Positions 46,021-53,760 of a stretch of DNA of 64,000 nucleotides are shown here, piece by piece. Source of the stretch: Kutzneria buriramensis (GTDB lineage: Bacteria > Actinomycetota > Actinomycetes > Mycobacteriales > Pseudonocardiaceae); the NCBI RefSeq assembly GCF_003387475.1, contig NZ_QUNO01000015.1:281789-345788 (forward strand), given 5' to 3'. Numbering within the stretch: the first letter of the stretch is position 1; every line of letters starts with the position of its first letter. The notes beneath the pieces were generated by a model that was not told where the DNA came from, did not search any database, and was given only the letters and a program-made list of their open reading frames with translations. The position numbers and the translations under genes are program-made.

Positions 46021-47620
46021 GGTCACCAACCAGGTCCCGCCGCTGCTCGGCCACGACGTCGCCGCGCATCCCTCGCTGCTCGCGGGCCTGCGACGAGAGG
46101 GCGCGGCCTGGGCCGAGCCGGAGCTGCACGAGCTCGGCCGGTTCGCGGGCAGCGCCACGGCGCAGGAGTGGGGCCGCGTCGCCAACACCAACCCGCCGGT
46201 ACTGCGCACCCACGACCGCTACGGCAACCGCATCGACGAGGTGGAGTTCCACCCGTACTGGCACGAGCTGATGACGGTCGGCGTCGAGCACGGCCTCCAG
46301 GCCGCGCCGTGGCGGGACGAGCGGTCGGGCGCGCATGTGGCCCGCGCCGCCAAGTTGTTCGTGTGGAGCCAGGTCGAAGCCGGGCACACCTGCCCGCTCG
46401 CGATGACCTACGCCGCGATCCCGGCCCTCAGGCACAACAAGGAGCTCGCCGACCGCTACGAGTCGCTGCTGGCGTCCAAGATCTACGACTTCGGCCTGCG
46501 CGAGCCGAGCACCAAGCGCGGCCTGATCGCCGGCATGTCCATGACGGAGAAGCAGGGCGGCTCGGACGTCCGCGCCAACACGACCACCGCCACGCCGAAC
46601 GCCGACGGCTCGTACACCATCCGCGGCCACAAGTGGTTCACGTCCGCGCCGATGTCGGACGTGTTCCTCACGCTCGCGCAGGCGCCCGGCGGCCTGTCCT
46701 GCTTCCTGCTGCCGCGGATCCTCCCCGACGGCGCCCGCAACCGCATGCACCTCCAGCGGCTGAAGGACAAGCTGGGCAACAAGTCCAACGCCTCGGCCGA
46801 GCTGGAGTACGACGACGCGCTGGGCTGGCTGGTCGGCGAGGAGGGCCGGGGCGTGCCGACCATCATCGAGATGGTCAACAACACCCGGCTGGACTGCGTG
46901 GTCGGCAGCGCCAGCGGCATGCGCCTCGGCGTGGCACAGGCCGTGCACCACGCGAGTCACCGCAGCGCGTTCGGCAAGCTGCTGATCGACCAGCCGCTGA
47001 TGTCCAACGTGCTCGCCGACCTGGTGGTGGAGGCGGAGGCCGCGCTGGTGGTGGCGCTGCGGCTGGCCGGCGCGAGCGATCGCGGCGAGGACGCGTTCCG
47101 CCGGCTCGCGCTGGCCGTGACCAAGTACTGGGTGTGCAAGCGGGCCCCGATGCACGCCGCCGAGGCGCTGGAATGCCTGGGCGGCAACGGTTACGTCGAG
47201 GACTCGGGCCTGCCGCTGCTGTACCGGGACGCGCCGCTGCCGTCGATCTGGGAGGGCTCCGGCAACGTCGCGGCGCTGGACGCGCTGCGCGCGATGTCCC
47301 GCCAGCCCGAGTCGGTGGCGGCGTTCTTCGCCGAGCTGGAGCTGGCCGCCGGCGCGGACGTCCGGCTGGACCGGTCGATCGAGCTGCTGCGCAAGGAACT
47401 CGCCGACCTCAACGACATCGAGTTCCGGGCGCGCCGCGTCGTCGAGTCGATGGCGTTGGTGCTCCAGGGATCCCTGCTGGTCCGACACGGCGACCCGGCG
47501 GTGGCCGACGCGTTCTGCGCGTCCCGCCTCGGCGAGGACTGGGGCATCGCGCTGGGCACCCTGCCGTCCGGTGTGGACAGTCGGGCGGTCATCGCGAGCG
47601 CGTGGACGGAATCCCGCTGA
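46004..47620 (+). CDS. AidB-like acyl-CoA dehydrogenase
   Basis: The protein has 538 residues. Motifs of the AidB branch include NTNPPVLRTHDRYGNRIDEV near the N-terminus, AGMSMTEKQGGSDVRANTTT (FAD/substrate region), HKWFTSAPMSDVFLTLAQAP, LDCVVGSASGMRLGVAQAV and LECLGGNGYVEDSGLPLLYR. In E. coli AidB is linked to the alkylation response and can bind DNA; relatives also act on acyl-CoA. ATG at 46004 has GGGAG upstream and lies within the tetR gene, so translation is coupled. Its stop overlaps the convergent MAB_1171c-type gene by 32 nt. Confidence 0.88.
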   Translation: MPPTHEVTNQVPPLLGHDVAAHPSLLAGLRREGAAWAEPELHELGRFAGSATAQEWGRVANTNPPVLRTHDRYGNRIDEVEFHPYWHELMTVGVEHGLQAAPWRDERSGAHVARAAKLFVWSQVEAGHTCPLAMTYAAIPALRHNKELADRYESLLASKIYDFGLREPSTKRGLIAGMSMTEKQGGSDVRANTTTATPNADGSYTIRGHKWFTSAPMSDVFLTLAQAPGGLSCFLLPRILPDGARNRMHLQRLKDKLGNKSNASAELEYDDALGWLVGEEGRGVPTIIEMVNNTRLDCVVGSASGMRLGVAQAVHHASHRSAFGKLLIDQPLMSNVLADLVVEAEAALVVALRLAGASDRGEDAFRRLALAVTKYWVCKRAPMHAAEALECLGGNGYVEDSGLPLLYRDAPLPSIWEGSGNVAALDALRAMSRQPESVAAFFAELELAAGADVRLDRSIELLRKELADLNDIEFRARRVVESMALVLQGSLLVRHGDPAVADAFCASRLGEDWGIALGTLPSGVDSRAVIASAWTESR

Positions 47621-48770
47621 GCTCGGCGGCCATCCGCGTGCGCACCTGGGCCACCGCCGAGGAGCGCGCGAAGGCCCGTGACACGTGCGCGAGCCACGCG
47701 GTTTCCGCCGCCAGACTGGGATCCACGCGGTGCGGCACCAGGTCGCCGGCGCGGTAGCCGACGCCGGCGTCGTGGGCGAGCACCGCGGCGGCGATGGTCG
47801 CCGCCTCGATGGTCGCCGCGCGCTGGGACGCAGGGGTGCCGACGCGGCGCACCGCGTCGGCCGCCCACTCCGGCACCGACGGGTGGATGTGGCCGCGCAG
47901 CGCCAACTGCGCGTCCCGGATCTCGATCACGTGCCGGTAGAGCGCGAACTCGACGCCACCCTGTTGGCGGGCAACGGAACTCAGCGCGATGGCCGGCATC
48001 GCGGCGTGCATCGCCGCCCAGAGCGGGCGCAGCTGGGCGTACCGACGCTGCGCGGCCAGCCAGCGCACCGGTCGGCTCAGGTACGGCCCCCAGGCGGTCA
48101 GCGTCGACCCGGCCGCCGACACCACCACGCAGGCGGCGCCCAGCACCGCGGAGACGTCGTCCTCGCTGGTGTTGTTCCGGTACGTCGTCAGCGCGAGCCG
48201 GATGTCGTCGAGCTGCCACGCCGACCACAGCACGGCGATCAGCGCGCCGGCGATGATGAGCCGCAGGCCGGTGCGCAGCAGCCCCGGCTCGACGAGCCGC
48301 GCGTAGCGGCCGATGAGCACGGCGAACGTCAGCAGGCCCCACACCTCGTAGCACATCAGCACCACGTCGTAGGCGACGAAGACGCCGACCTCGCCGGGCG
48401 CGAACGTGATGACGTCGGCGTCCTGGGCGGCGCCGGCCGCGAGGAACAGGATCGCCGCCACGATCATCGTCAGCGCCGTGACCAGCACGTACTTGCGGCC
48501 GCGGACCGCCTCCGGGCGGACGGCGTTGGCGAACAGCACCAGGAAGCACAGCGCGGCGACCTTCAGCTCGTCGCTGAGCAACTCGACGACCGCCGGCAGC
48601 GGACCGACGAGGTCCAGCGTCGTCCCCGCGTCCAGGCCGATCGCGCCGGCGATGCACACCGCGAAGCCGGCGAGGTGCCGCCCGCCCGGGGCGGTGCTCG
48701 CCACCCGCACCTTGTAGGTGACCGCCAGCAGCGCGACCAGGCAGCCGAGATACGCGGCGACCGCGATCAT
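47589..48770 (-). CDS. MAB_1171c-family membrane protein
   Basis: The protein has 393 residues. About seven transmembrane helices occupy residues 1-225 (MIAVAAYLGCLVALLAVTYK start). A cytosolic region of about 170 residues follows (WLAAQRRYAQLRPLWAAMHA; LYRHVIEIRDAQLALRGHI). This layout matches the actinobacterial family called MAB_1171c putative transporter, whose function is unknown. It is last in a three-gene operon with an ImmA/IrrE protease and an XRE regulator, overlapping the protease gene by 4 nt. The 3' end overlaps the convergent aidB-like gene by 32 nt. Confidence 0.78.
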   Translation of the reverse strand: MIAVAAYLGCLVALLAVTYKVRVASTAPGGRHLAGFAVCIAGAIGLDAGTTLDLVGPLPAVVELLSDELKVAALCFLVLFANAVRPEAVRGRKYVLVTALTMIVAAILFLAAGAAQDADVITFAPGEVGVFVAYDVVLMCYEVWGLLTFAVLIGRYARLVEPGLLRTGLRLIIAGALIAVLWSAWQLDDIRLALTTYRNNTSEDDVSAVLGAACVVVSAAGSTLTAWGPYLSRPVRWLAAQRRYAQLRPLWAAMHAAMPAIALSSVARQQGGVEFALYRHVIEIRDAQLALRGHIHPSVPEWAADAVRRVGTPASQRAATIEAATIAAAVLAHDAGVGYRAGDLVPHRVDPSLAAETAWLAHVSRAFARSSAVAQVRTRMAAELSGIPSTRSR

Positions 48771-49288
48771 CGGCGCGGCCGCGAGCCGAAGAGCCGGTCC
48801 AGCCGGACCACCTCGTCCGGGGCGCCGGCGGGCGGCTGCTGCGGCAGCCGGGCCACCCGCTGGGCGATCAGCGACGCCAGCAGCTCGGCCTCGCGCTCCT
48901 CGTGCTCCGCGTAGACGGTGCGGCCGAGGACGCGGCGCACCAGGTCCGGCGACAGGTTCGGCATCAGCGCCCGGGTCGCGGCGGCGTCGATCTCCGCGGT
49001 GCCGGTGTGGCCGCACAGCAGGTGCGCCACCTCGTGCATGAGGATGTGCTGCTGGTGCAGCTCGGTGGTGTTGACCGGATACAGGATGTAGTCCGCACGG
49101 TCGGTGGTCATCAGCAGGCCGCACGGCGCTCCGACGGTCGCCGGCACGGGCATGAGCTCGATCGGCCTACCGCGGTGCTCGGCGACGGCGGCCACGAACG
49201 TGTCCGTGTGGAACGGGGTGGGCACCGGCACCGAGTCGGCCAGCTCCCGGCAGCGTCGCCACAGCTGCTTGTCCTGCCGCACCATCAC
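48767..49288 (-). CDS. ImmA/IrrE-family metallopeptidase
   Basis: The protein has 173 residues. The zinc motif HEVAH (His85, Glu86, His89) lies in ILMHEVAHLLCGHTG, and ALMPNLSPDLVRRVLGRTVY with AEHEEREAELLASLIAQR supplies the third-ligand region. Members cleave XRE-type repressors (ImmA with ImmR, IrrE with DdrO). ATG at 49288 or 49285 can start it. It lies 6 nt after the XRE gene and overlaps the MAB_1171c-type gene by 4 nt. The XRE protein is its obvious candidate substrate; this is inference. Confidence 0.85.
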   Translation of the reverse strand: MMVRQDKQLWRRCRELADSVPVPTPFHTDTFVAAVAEHRGRPIELMPVPATVGAPCGLLMTTDRADYILYPVNTTELHQQHILMHEVAHLLCGHTGTAEIDAAATRALMPNLSPDLVRRVLGRTVYAEHEEREAELLASLIAQRVARLPQQPPAGAPDEVVRLDRLFGSRPRR

Positions 49289-49294
49289 TCCTGA

Positions 49295-49726
49295 TCAGCG
49301 GGAGTCCCCGTCGCGGATCGCCTCCCTGCGGGCGATCGCATCGATCATGTCACTGATGGTGTCGAGTCCGGCGGGTGAAAGCGTTACTGCTCTCAGCGCA
49401 ACGTTTCGTACTCCGGCGTCCCGAAGGGCCCCGAGCAGCTCCAACTCCTCGGCGATCTTGGCGCTCTGCTCGTCGTCGAAGAAGTAGGCGGGGGAGACCT
49501 GGAAGAACTGGGCCAGCGCCTCCAGGTGCCGCTTGGTCGGGTTGTCCCGGCGGCCGGTGCGCAGCTGCCACAGGTAGGTGGTCGAGAAGCTCTCCCCGGT
49601 GGCCTCGCGGCAGGCCTTGGCCACCTCGTCGTGGCTGTACTGCTCGCGGCTGGGCTTGCGGACCACCTGGAACAGCTTGTCGATCTTCGCGGCGAGTGAC
49701 GTCGGCTCGGGCTCGGGCGCCGGCAC
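49295..49726 (-). CDS. XRE-type helix-turn-helix regulator
   Basis: The protein has 143 residues. The helix-turn-helix region reads HDEVAKACREATGESFSTTY then LWQLRTGRRDNPTKRHLEAL and AQFFQVSPAYFF, typical of XRE regulators paired with ImmA/IrrE genes. The C-terminal helical part (LELLGALRDAGVRNVALRAV) could mediate dimerisation or be the protease target. GTG at 49726 has AGGGAGGTG 7 nt upstream. It is first in the XRE-protease-membrane protein operon. ACCTAGGTAT, 35 bp upstream and again 120 bp further on, may be its operator. Confidence 0.87.
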   Translation of the reverse strand: MPAPEPEPTSLAAKIDKLFQVVRKPSREQYSHDEVAKACREATGESFSTTYLWQLRTGRRDNPTKRHLEALAQFFQVSPAYFFDDEQSAKIAEELELLGALRDAGVRNVALRAVTLSPAGLDTISDMIDAIARREAIRDGDSR

Positions 49727-49760
49727 CGTCCACCTCCCTCAGCACGGATGAAGCCGTCGT

Positions 49761-49899
49761 ACCTAGGTATTCACCACAGTTTACAGGTGGCGCGGACGGC
49801 CCACGCGCCGACGGCGAGGCTACGCCGAGGGGTTACGAGGGCGCGGCACCGGTCACAACGGGCAAAACGCCCGTCCGTCGGCGGGCGCAACCTAGGTAT
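49761..49899. repeat. Duplicate ACCTAGGTAT sites in the gap upstream of the XRE gene
   Basis: The 10-mer ACCTAGGTAT (palindromic core ACCTAGGT) occurs at 49761-49770 and 49890-49899, in the same orientation. The 354-nt gap 49727-50080 holds no convincing gene. Its AT-rich patch near 49761-49790 could hold the XRE operon promoter. The two copies are candidate XRE operators. Confidence 0.4.
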
Positions 49900-50080
49900 C
49901 CAGGGCTTTTGGCGCAGCGGGCGGCTCGATCACGTCGGTCGAATGTGACGATCAATGCGCCGAGCTGTCAGGTTGCTGCGCCGATCAGCATCCGGGCCCT
50001 TGGTCCGATCCGGTCGCCGTCCACGCCGGACGGCCGCGCGAGGTTCACTTGCGACTGTCGCCGACGGATCCTCGCGTTGC

Positions 50081-50701
50081 TCAGCGGATCGCCAACTGGG
50101 CCCGCAAGGTCGCGTCCAGGTGCGCGGTGATGGCCTCGCGGGCGGGGCCCGGGTCGCCGGCCGCCAGGGCCGTCACGATCGCCTCGTGCTCGGCGAGCAC
50201 GGCCTCGCGGCGGCCCGGACCGCCCTGGAGCGCCACCAGTCCCGAGACGACGTGCCGCGCGCGCAGCGACTCGTAGGTGCGGGCGAGCATCTCGTTTCCG
50301 GCCGCCCGCACCAGAATCGTGTGGAAGCGGGTGTCCGCTTCGATGAAAGTCTTGTCATCCTTGCCTGTCTGGTCGGCCAGCGCGGCCCGCAGCTCGTCGA
50401 TCGGCGCCGTGCCGGCCGCCAGCACGCGGTCGGCGGCGAACCGCTCCAGCACGCCCCGCAGCTCGATCAGCTCGCGCAGCTCGCCCGCCGTCAACTCGGG
50501 GATGTACGCGCCGCGCTTGGGCACCAGGCGCACCAGCTCCTCCGCGGACAGCATCAGCAGCGCCTCGCGGATGGGCGTGCGGGAGACGCCGATGCGGTCG
50601 GCGATGTCCTGCTCGCTCAGGAACGTGCCCTGTGCGGCCGGATCGGCGAGCACGGTGTTGCGCAGGTAGTCGTAGGCGCGGTCCCGGCCGGAGACAGACA
50701 T
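50081..50701 (-). CDS. GntR-family regulator, FCD (FadR) type
   Basis: The protein has 206 residues. The GntR winged helix reads YDYLRNTVLADPAAQGTFLS then EQDIADRIGVSRTPIREALL, followed by an all-helical FCD ligand domain (LRELIELRGVLERFAADRVL; EADTRFHTILVRAAGNEMLA; EHEAIVTALAAGDPGPAREA). ATG at 50701 is chosen because an extended start would run across two GTATAC boxes that look like its operator. It is divergent from the nitrilase-family gene, with 35 bp between starts, and most likely regulates it. The ligand is probably a small carboxylate (family tendency). Confidence 0.9.
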   Translation of the reverse strand: MSVSGRDRAYDYLRNTVLADPAAQGTFLSEQDIADRIGVSRTPIREALLMLSAEELVRLVPKRGAYIPELTAGELRELIELRGVLERFAADRVLAAGTAPIDELRAALADQTGKDDKTFIEADTRFHTILVRAAGNEMLARTYESLRARHVVSGLVALQGGPGRREAVLAEHEAIVTALAAGDPGPAREAITAHLDATLRAQLAIR

Positions 50702-50709
50702 GCCGATCA

Positions 50710-50726
50710 GTATACGGGCGGTATAC
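50710..50726. promoter_or_regulatory. Paired GTATAC operator boxes in the GntR/nitrilase divergon
   Basis: GTATAC at 50710-50715 and 50721-50726, starting 11 bp apart (one helical turn), in the 35-bp gap between divergent starts. FCD-type GntR proteins often bind TATAC-centred dyads (family knowledge). One protein bound here would cover both promoters. Confidence 0.55.
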
Positions 50727-50736
50727 ACTGAACCGC

Positions 50737-51534
50737 GTGCGTATCGCGCTGAGCCAGTTCGTGTCCGACACCGACCCCGAGGCCAACCTGGCGACCGTAG
50801 GCGAGCAGACCGCCGAGGCCGCCCGCCGCGGCGCGCGGATCGTGGTGTTCCCCGAGGCCACCATGGCGCGTTTCGGCATCCCGCTCGGCGGGCTCGCGCA
50901 GCCGCTGGACGGTCCGTGGGCGAGCGGCGTCCGGGACATCGCCAAGCGGCACGACGTGCTCGTCGTCGCCGGCATGTTCACGCCGTCCGACGACGGCCGC
51001 GTGCGCAACACGCTGCTCGTCACGGGTCTCGGTGTGGACGAGCACTACGACAAGATCCACCTGTTCGACGCCTTCGGCTTCGCCGAGTCGGAGACCGTCG
51101 CGCCCGGCGACCGCAGCGTGACGCTCGAGGTCGACGGCGTCGGCATCGGCGTGGCCACGTGCTACGACCTCCGCTTCCCGCAGCTGTTCCAGAAGCTGGC
51201 GCGGTCCGGGGCGTCGGTGATCCTCGTGCCGGCGTCGTGGGGTTCGGGACCGGGCAAGCGGGACCAGTGGGAGCTGTTGGTGCGGGCGCGGGCGTTGGAC
51301 TCGACGACGTGGATCGCCGCCTGCGGGCAGGCCGACCCGTCGAGCGTCGGCGTGACGACCAAGCCCGGTGTGCCGACCGGCATCGGCTACAGCGCGGTCG
51401 TGTCGCCGATGGGGGAGATCCGCGCGCAGGCCCAGGACCGGCCGGAGCTGCTGGTCGTGGACGTCGACACGGCCGAGGTGGCGGAGGCGCGCGGCAAGGT
51501 GCCGGTGCTGGCCAACGCCCGCGACTTCAGCTGA
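50737..51534 (+). CDS. Carbon-nitrogen hydrolase (nitrilase superfamily)
   Basis: The protein has 265 residues. The catalytic triad is visible: Glu40 in VVFPEATM, Lys106 in HYDKIHLFD and Cys142 in ATCYDLRFPQ. KRDQWELLVRARALDSTTWI and GYSAVVSPMGEIRAQA are typical of the omega-amidase/amidohydrolase branch. It hydrolyses a C-N bond of an amide or carbamoyl compound; the substrate is not deducible. GTG at 50737 lies 10 bp from the operator, so the mRNA is probably leaderless. It diverges from the GntR gene and overlaps the convergent F420 enzyme gene by 8 nt. Confidence 0.88.
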   Translation: MRIALSQFVSDTDPEANLATVGEQTAEAARRGARIVVFPEATMARFGIPLGGLAQPLDGPWASGVRDIAKRHDVLVVAGMFTPSDDGRVRNTLLVTGLGVDEHYDKIHLFDAFGFAESETVAPGDRSVTLEVDGVGIGVATCYDLRFPQLFQKLARSGASVILVPASWGSGPGKRDQWELLVRARALDSTTWIAACGQADPSSVGVTTKPGVPTGIGYSAVVSPMGEIRAQAQDRPELLVVDVDTAEVAEARGKVPVLANARDFS

Positions 51535-51922
51535 CGTTGCCCAGGACGTTCGTGACGGCGATCTCCAGCACCACACGGTTCGGGTTGACGCGCGGGGTCC
51601 GATACCGCTCCGCGTAACGCCTCACGGCGTCGGCAATCGCCTGCGGGTCGTCGTTGAGGGTGGCGACACCCTCCAAAGTGGACCAGTGGCGACCGTCCAC
51701 CTGGCACACCGCGGCGTTCACCGTGCCGGCCGCGCGGACCTGGCGGGCCTTGGCCGAGTTGCCGTCGGTGATCACGCGGGCGATGCCGGCGTCGAGGTCG
51801 AGAGTGACGCCGACGGGCACGACGTGCGGGGTGCCGTCCGGGCGGACGGTGGTGAGAGTGCAGAGGTGCCGCTCCCGCCAGAACTCGGCGAAAGCGGCAC
51901 CCCTGGTGTTCAGGTCTGGCAC
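51527..51922 (-). CDS. PPOX-class F420-dependent oxidoreductase
   Basis: The protein has 131 residues. The split-barrel FDOR-B type fold is suggested by HLCTLTTVRPDGTPHVVPVG, VITDGNSAKARQVRAAGTVN and VCQVDGRHWSTLEGVATL. Members use cofactor F420 or a flavin to reduce varied substrates, some of them redox-protective. F420 use fits an actinomycete. It starts at GTG 51922. Its 3' end overlaps the convergent nitrilase-family gene by 8 nt, and its start lies 28 nt downstream of the stop of the co-directional small membrane protein gene. Confidence 0.85.
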   Translation of the reverse strand: MPDLNTRGAAFAEFWRERHLCTLTTVRPDGTPHVVPVGVTLDLDAGIARVITDGNSAKARQVRAAGTVNAAVCQVDGRHWSTLEGVATLNDDPQAIADAVRRYAERYRTPRVNPNRVVLEIAVTNVLGNVS

Positions 51923-51950
51923 CCGGTCAACGTATCAACCGGTCACGGTG

Positions 51951-52145
51951 TCAACGGCGGCGAGCCCGCCAGGCCGGACGCCGCCACGCGGGGCGGTTCG
52001 TGCCGATGCCGGCCAGGTGCAGGGCGATGCACAGCAGACCGGCGGTGAGCAGGTTGGTCGGCGTCAACACGGCTCCGAGCGAGATACCGGCGAGGTCGAT
52101 GATCAACGCAATGGCGAACAGTACCGCCGCGATCACGGCAACCAT
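51951..52145 (-). CDS. Small two-helix membrane protein
   Basis: The protein has 64 residues. Two hydrophobic helices (MVAVIAAVLFAIALIIDLAG; TNLLTAGLLCIALHLAGIG) are followed by a very basic tail (WRRPAWRARRR). ATG at 52145 is well supported by AAGGAGGAG upstream, while longer in-frame starts extend into a repeat element. Similar tiny proteins are common in actinobacteria with no known role. It lies 28 nt before the F420 enzyme gene on the same strand. Confidence 0.65.
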   Translation of the reverse strand: MVAVIAAVLFAIALIIDLAGISLGAVLTPTNLLTAGLLCIALHLAGIGTNRPAWRRPAWRARRR

Positions 52146-52227
52146 GGCAGCGCTCCTCCTTGTCGGCCCCAGGACCCCTGGAATACCCCGCGACCGACGA
52201 GCCGGAACGAGCCAAACGGCCCAACTT

Positions 52228-52317
52228 CCGCGAGTCGCGCTGTGGGACACACCGAATGTAGGTTTCGGGCATGTGCCCGAGACCTACATTCGGTGTGCTT
52301 GAGAGCGCGACTCGCGG
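52228..52317. repeat. 44-nt repeat family C, inverted pair
   Basis: Two 44-nt units in head-to-head inverted order (52228-52271 and 52274-52317) separated by 2 nt. Stems: CCGCGAGTCGCGCT with its complement (14 bp), CACACCGAATGTAGGT with ACCTACATTCGGTGTG (16 bp), and TCGGGC with GCCCGA at the tip. It fills the gap between gltD and the small membrane protein gene. Three more units lie at 59802-59962. Confidence 0.85.
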
Positions 52318-52320
52318 GGG

Positions 52321-53760
52321 TCAGGCGATGGCGCGGTCGGTGGGGCGGATGGGGGCGGGGAGGACGTCGCGGCCGGTGAGGTACGTGTCCACCGCGGCTG
52401 CGGCGGAACGGCCCTCGGCGATGGCCCAGACGATGAGGGACTGGCCGCGGCCCATGTCGCCGGCGACGAAGACGCCGTCGACGCTGGTGGCGAAGGACCG
52501 GTCCCGGGCGACGTTGCCGCGGGGGTCCAGGTCGACGCCGAGCTCCGTCACCAAGCCCTCACGCTGCGGGCCGACGAAACCCATGGCCAGCAACACCAGC
52601 TGGGCCGGCAGCTCCCGCTCCGTCCCCTCGACGGACACGAACTTCCCGTCCTCCATCCGGACCTCGACGAGCTTGAGGCCCCGCAGCTGACCGTCGTCGT
52701 CGCCGAGGAACTCCACCGTGGACACGGAGTACAGCCGCTCGCCGCCCTCCTCGTGCGCCGACGTCACCCGGTACAGCATGGGATAGGTCGGCCACGGGTG
52801 CTGCGCGGCCCGCGTCTCCGGCGGCTGCGGCATGATCTCCAGCTGCGTGACGGAAGCCGCGCCCTGACGGTGCGCGGTGCCGAGGCAGTCGGCGCCGGTG
52901 TCGCCGCCGCCGATCACGACGACGTGCTTGCCGGCGGCGTTGATCGGCGACTGCGCGTACGCCCGGTTCGCCGGCGGCAGGTACTCCATCGCCTGGTACA
53001 CGCCGGTGAACTCGCGCCCGGGCACGGGCAGGTCCCGCCACGCGGTGGCGCCGCCGGCGAGAACCACCGCGTCATAAGAACCGCGCAGTTCCTCCACCGT
53101 GACGTCCTCGCCGACGTTCACGCCGGTGCGGAACTCGGTGCCCTCGGCCCGCATCTGGTCGAGCCGGCGGTCCAGCCGCCGCTTCTCCATCTTGAACTCG
53201 GGAATCCCGTACCGCAGCAGGCCGCCGATCGCGTCGGCCCGCTCGTACACGACCACCGAGTGCCCGACCCGGGTCAGCTGCTGCGCCGCCGCCAGCCCGG
53301 CCGGCCCGGAGCCGATCACCGCGACCTTCTTGCCCGTCAACGACGTCGGCGGCTGCGGCGTCACCCAGCCCTCGTCCCAGGCCCGGTCGATGATCTCCAC
53401 CTCGACCCGCTTGATCGAGACCGGGTCGGAGTTGATGCCGAGCACGCACGCCGCCTCGCACGGCGCCGGGCACAACGTCCCGGTGAACTCCGGGAAGTTG
53501 TTGGTGGCGTGCAGCCGCTCGATGGCGTCACGCCAGTCCTGGCGCCACACCAGCGTGTTCCACTCCGGGATGAGGTTGCCCAGCGGACAGCCCTGGTGGC
53601 AGAACGGGATCCCGCAGTCCATGCACCGGCCGGCCTGCTTCTCCAGCCGCTGGTGGCCGAACTCCTCGTACACCTCGCGCCAGTCGGTGATCCGGATGTC
53701 CACCGGACGGTGGCTGGCGTTCTCCCGCGGCGTGGTCAGAAAGCCCTTGGGGTCAGCCAT
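52321..53760 (-). CDS. gltD: Glutamate synthase small subunit
   Basis: The protein has 479 residues. The N-terminal iron-sulfur region has [20 protein letters not shown] and [20 protein letters not shown]. The FAD domain follows ([20 protein letters not shown]) and the NADPH motif [20 protein letters not shown]. It passes electrons from NADPH to GltB for synthesis of glutamate from glutamine and 2-oxoglutarate. It overlaps the end of gltB by 8 nt and lies downstream of it, so both are one transcript. A palindromic repeat begins 3 nt after its stop and may aid termination. Confidence 0.95.
   Translation of the reverse strand: MADPKGFLTTPRENASHRPVDIRITDWREVYEEFGHQRLEKQAGRCMDCGIPFCHQGCPLGNLIPEWNTLVWRQDWRDAIERLHATNNFPEFTGTLCPAPCEAACVLGINSDPVSIKRVEVEIIDRAWDEGWVTPQPPTSLTGKKVAVIGSGPAGLAAAQQLTRVGHSVVVYERADAIGGLLRYGIPEFKMEKRRLDRRLDQMRAEGTEFRTGVNVGEDVTVEELRGSYDAVVLAGGATAWRDLPVPGREFTGVYQAMEYLPPANRAYAQSPINAAGKHVVVIGGGDTGADCLGTAHRQGAASVTQLEIMPQPPETRAAQHPWPTYPMLYRVTSAHEEGGERLYSVSTVEFLGDDDGQLRGLKLVEVRMEDGKFVSVEGTERELPAQLVLLAMGFVGPQREGLVTELGVDLDPRGNVARDRSFATSVDGVFVAGDMGRGQSLIVWAIAEGRSAAAAVDTYLTGRDVLPAPIRPTDRAIA

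Noticed and set aside
49900..50080. Additional small gene between the XRE and GntR genes
   Set aside because: The open frames here lack ribosome sites, codon bias and recognisable motifs, and run on antisense into the GntR gene.
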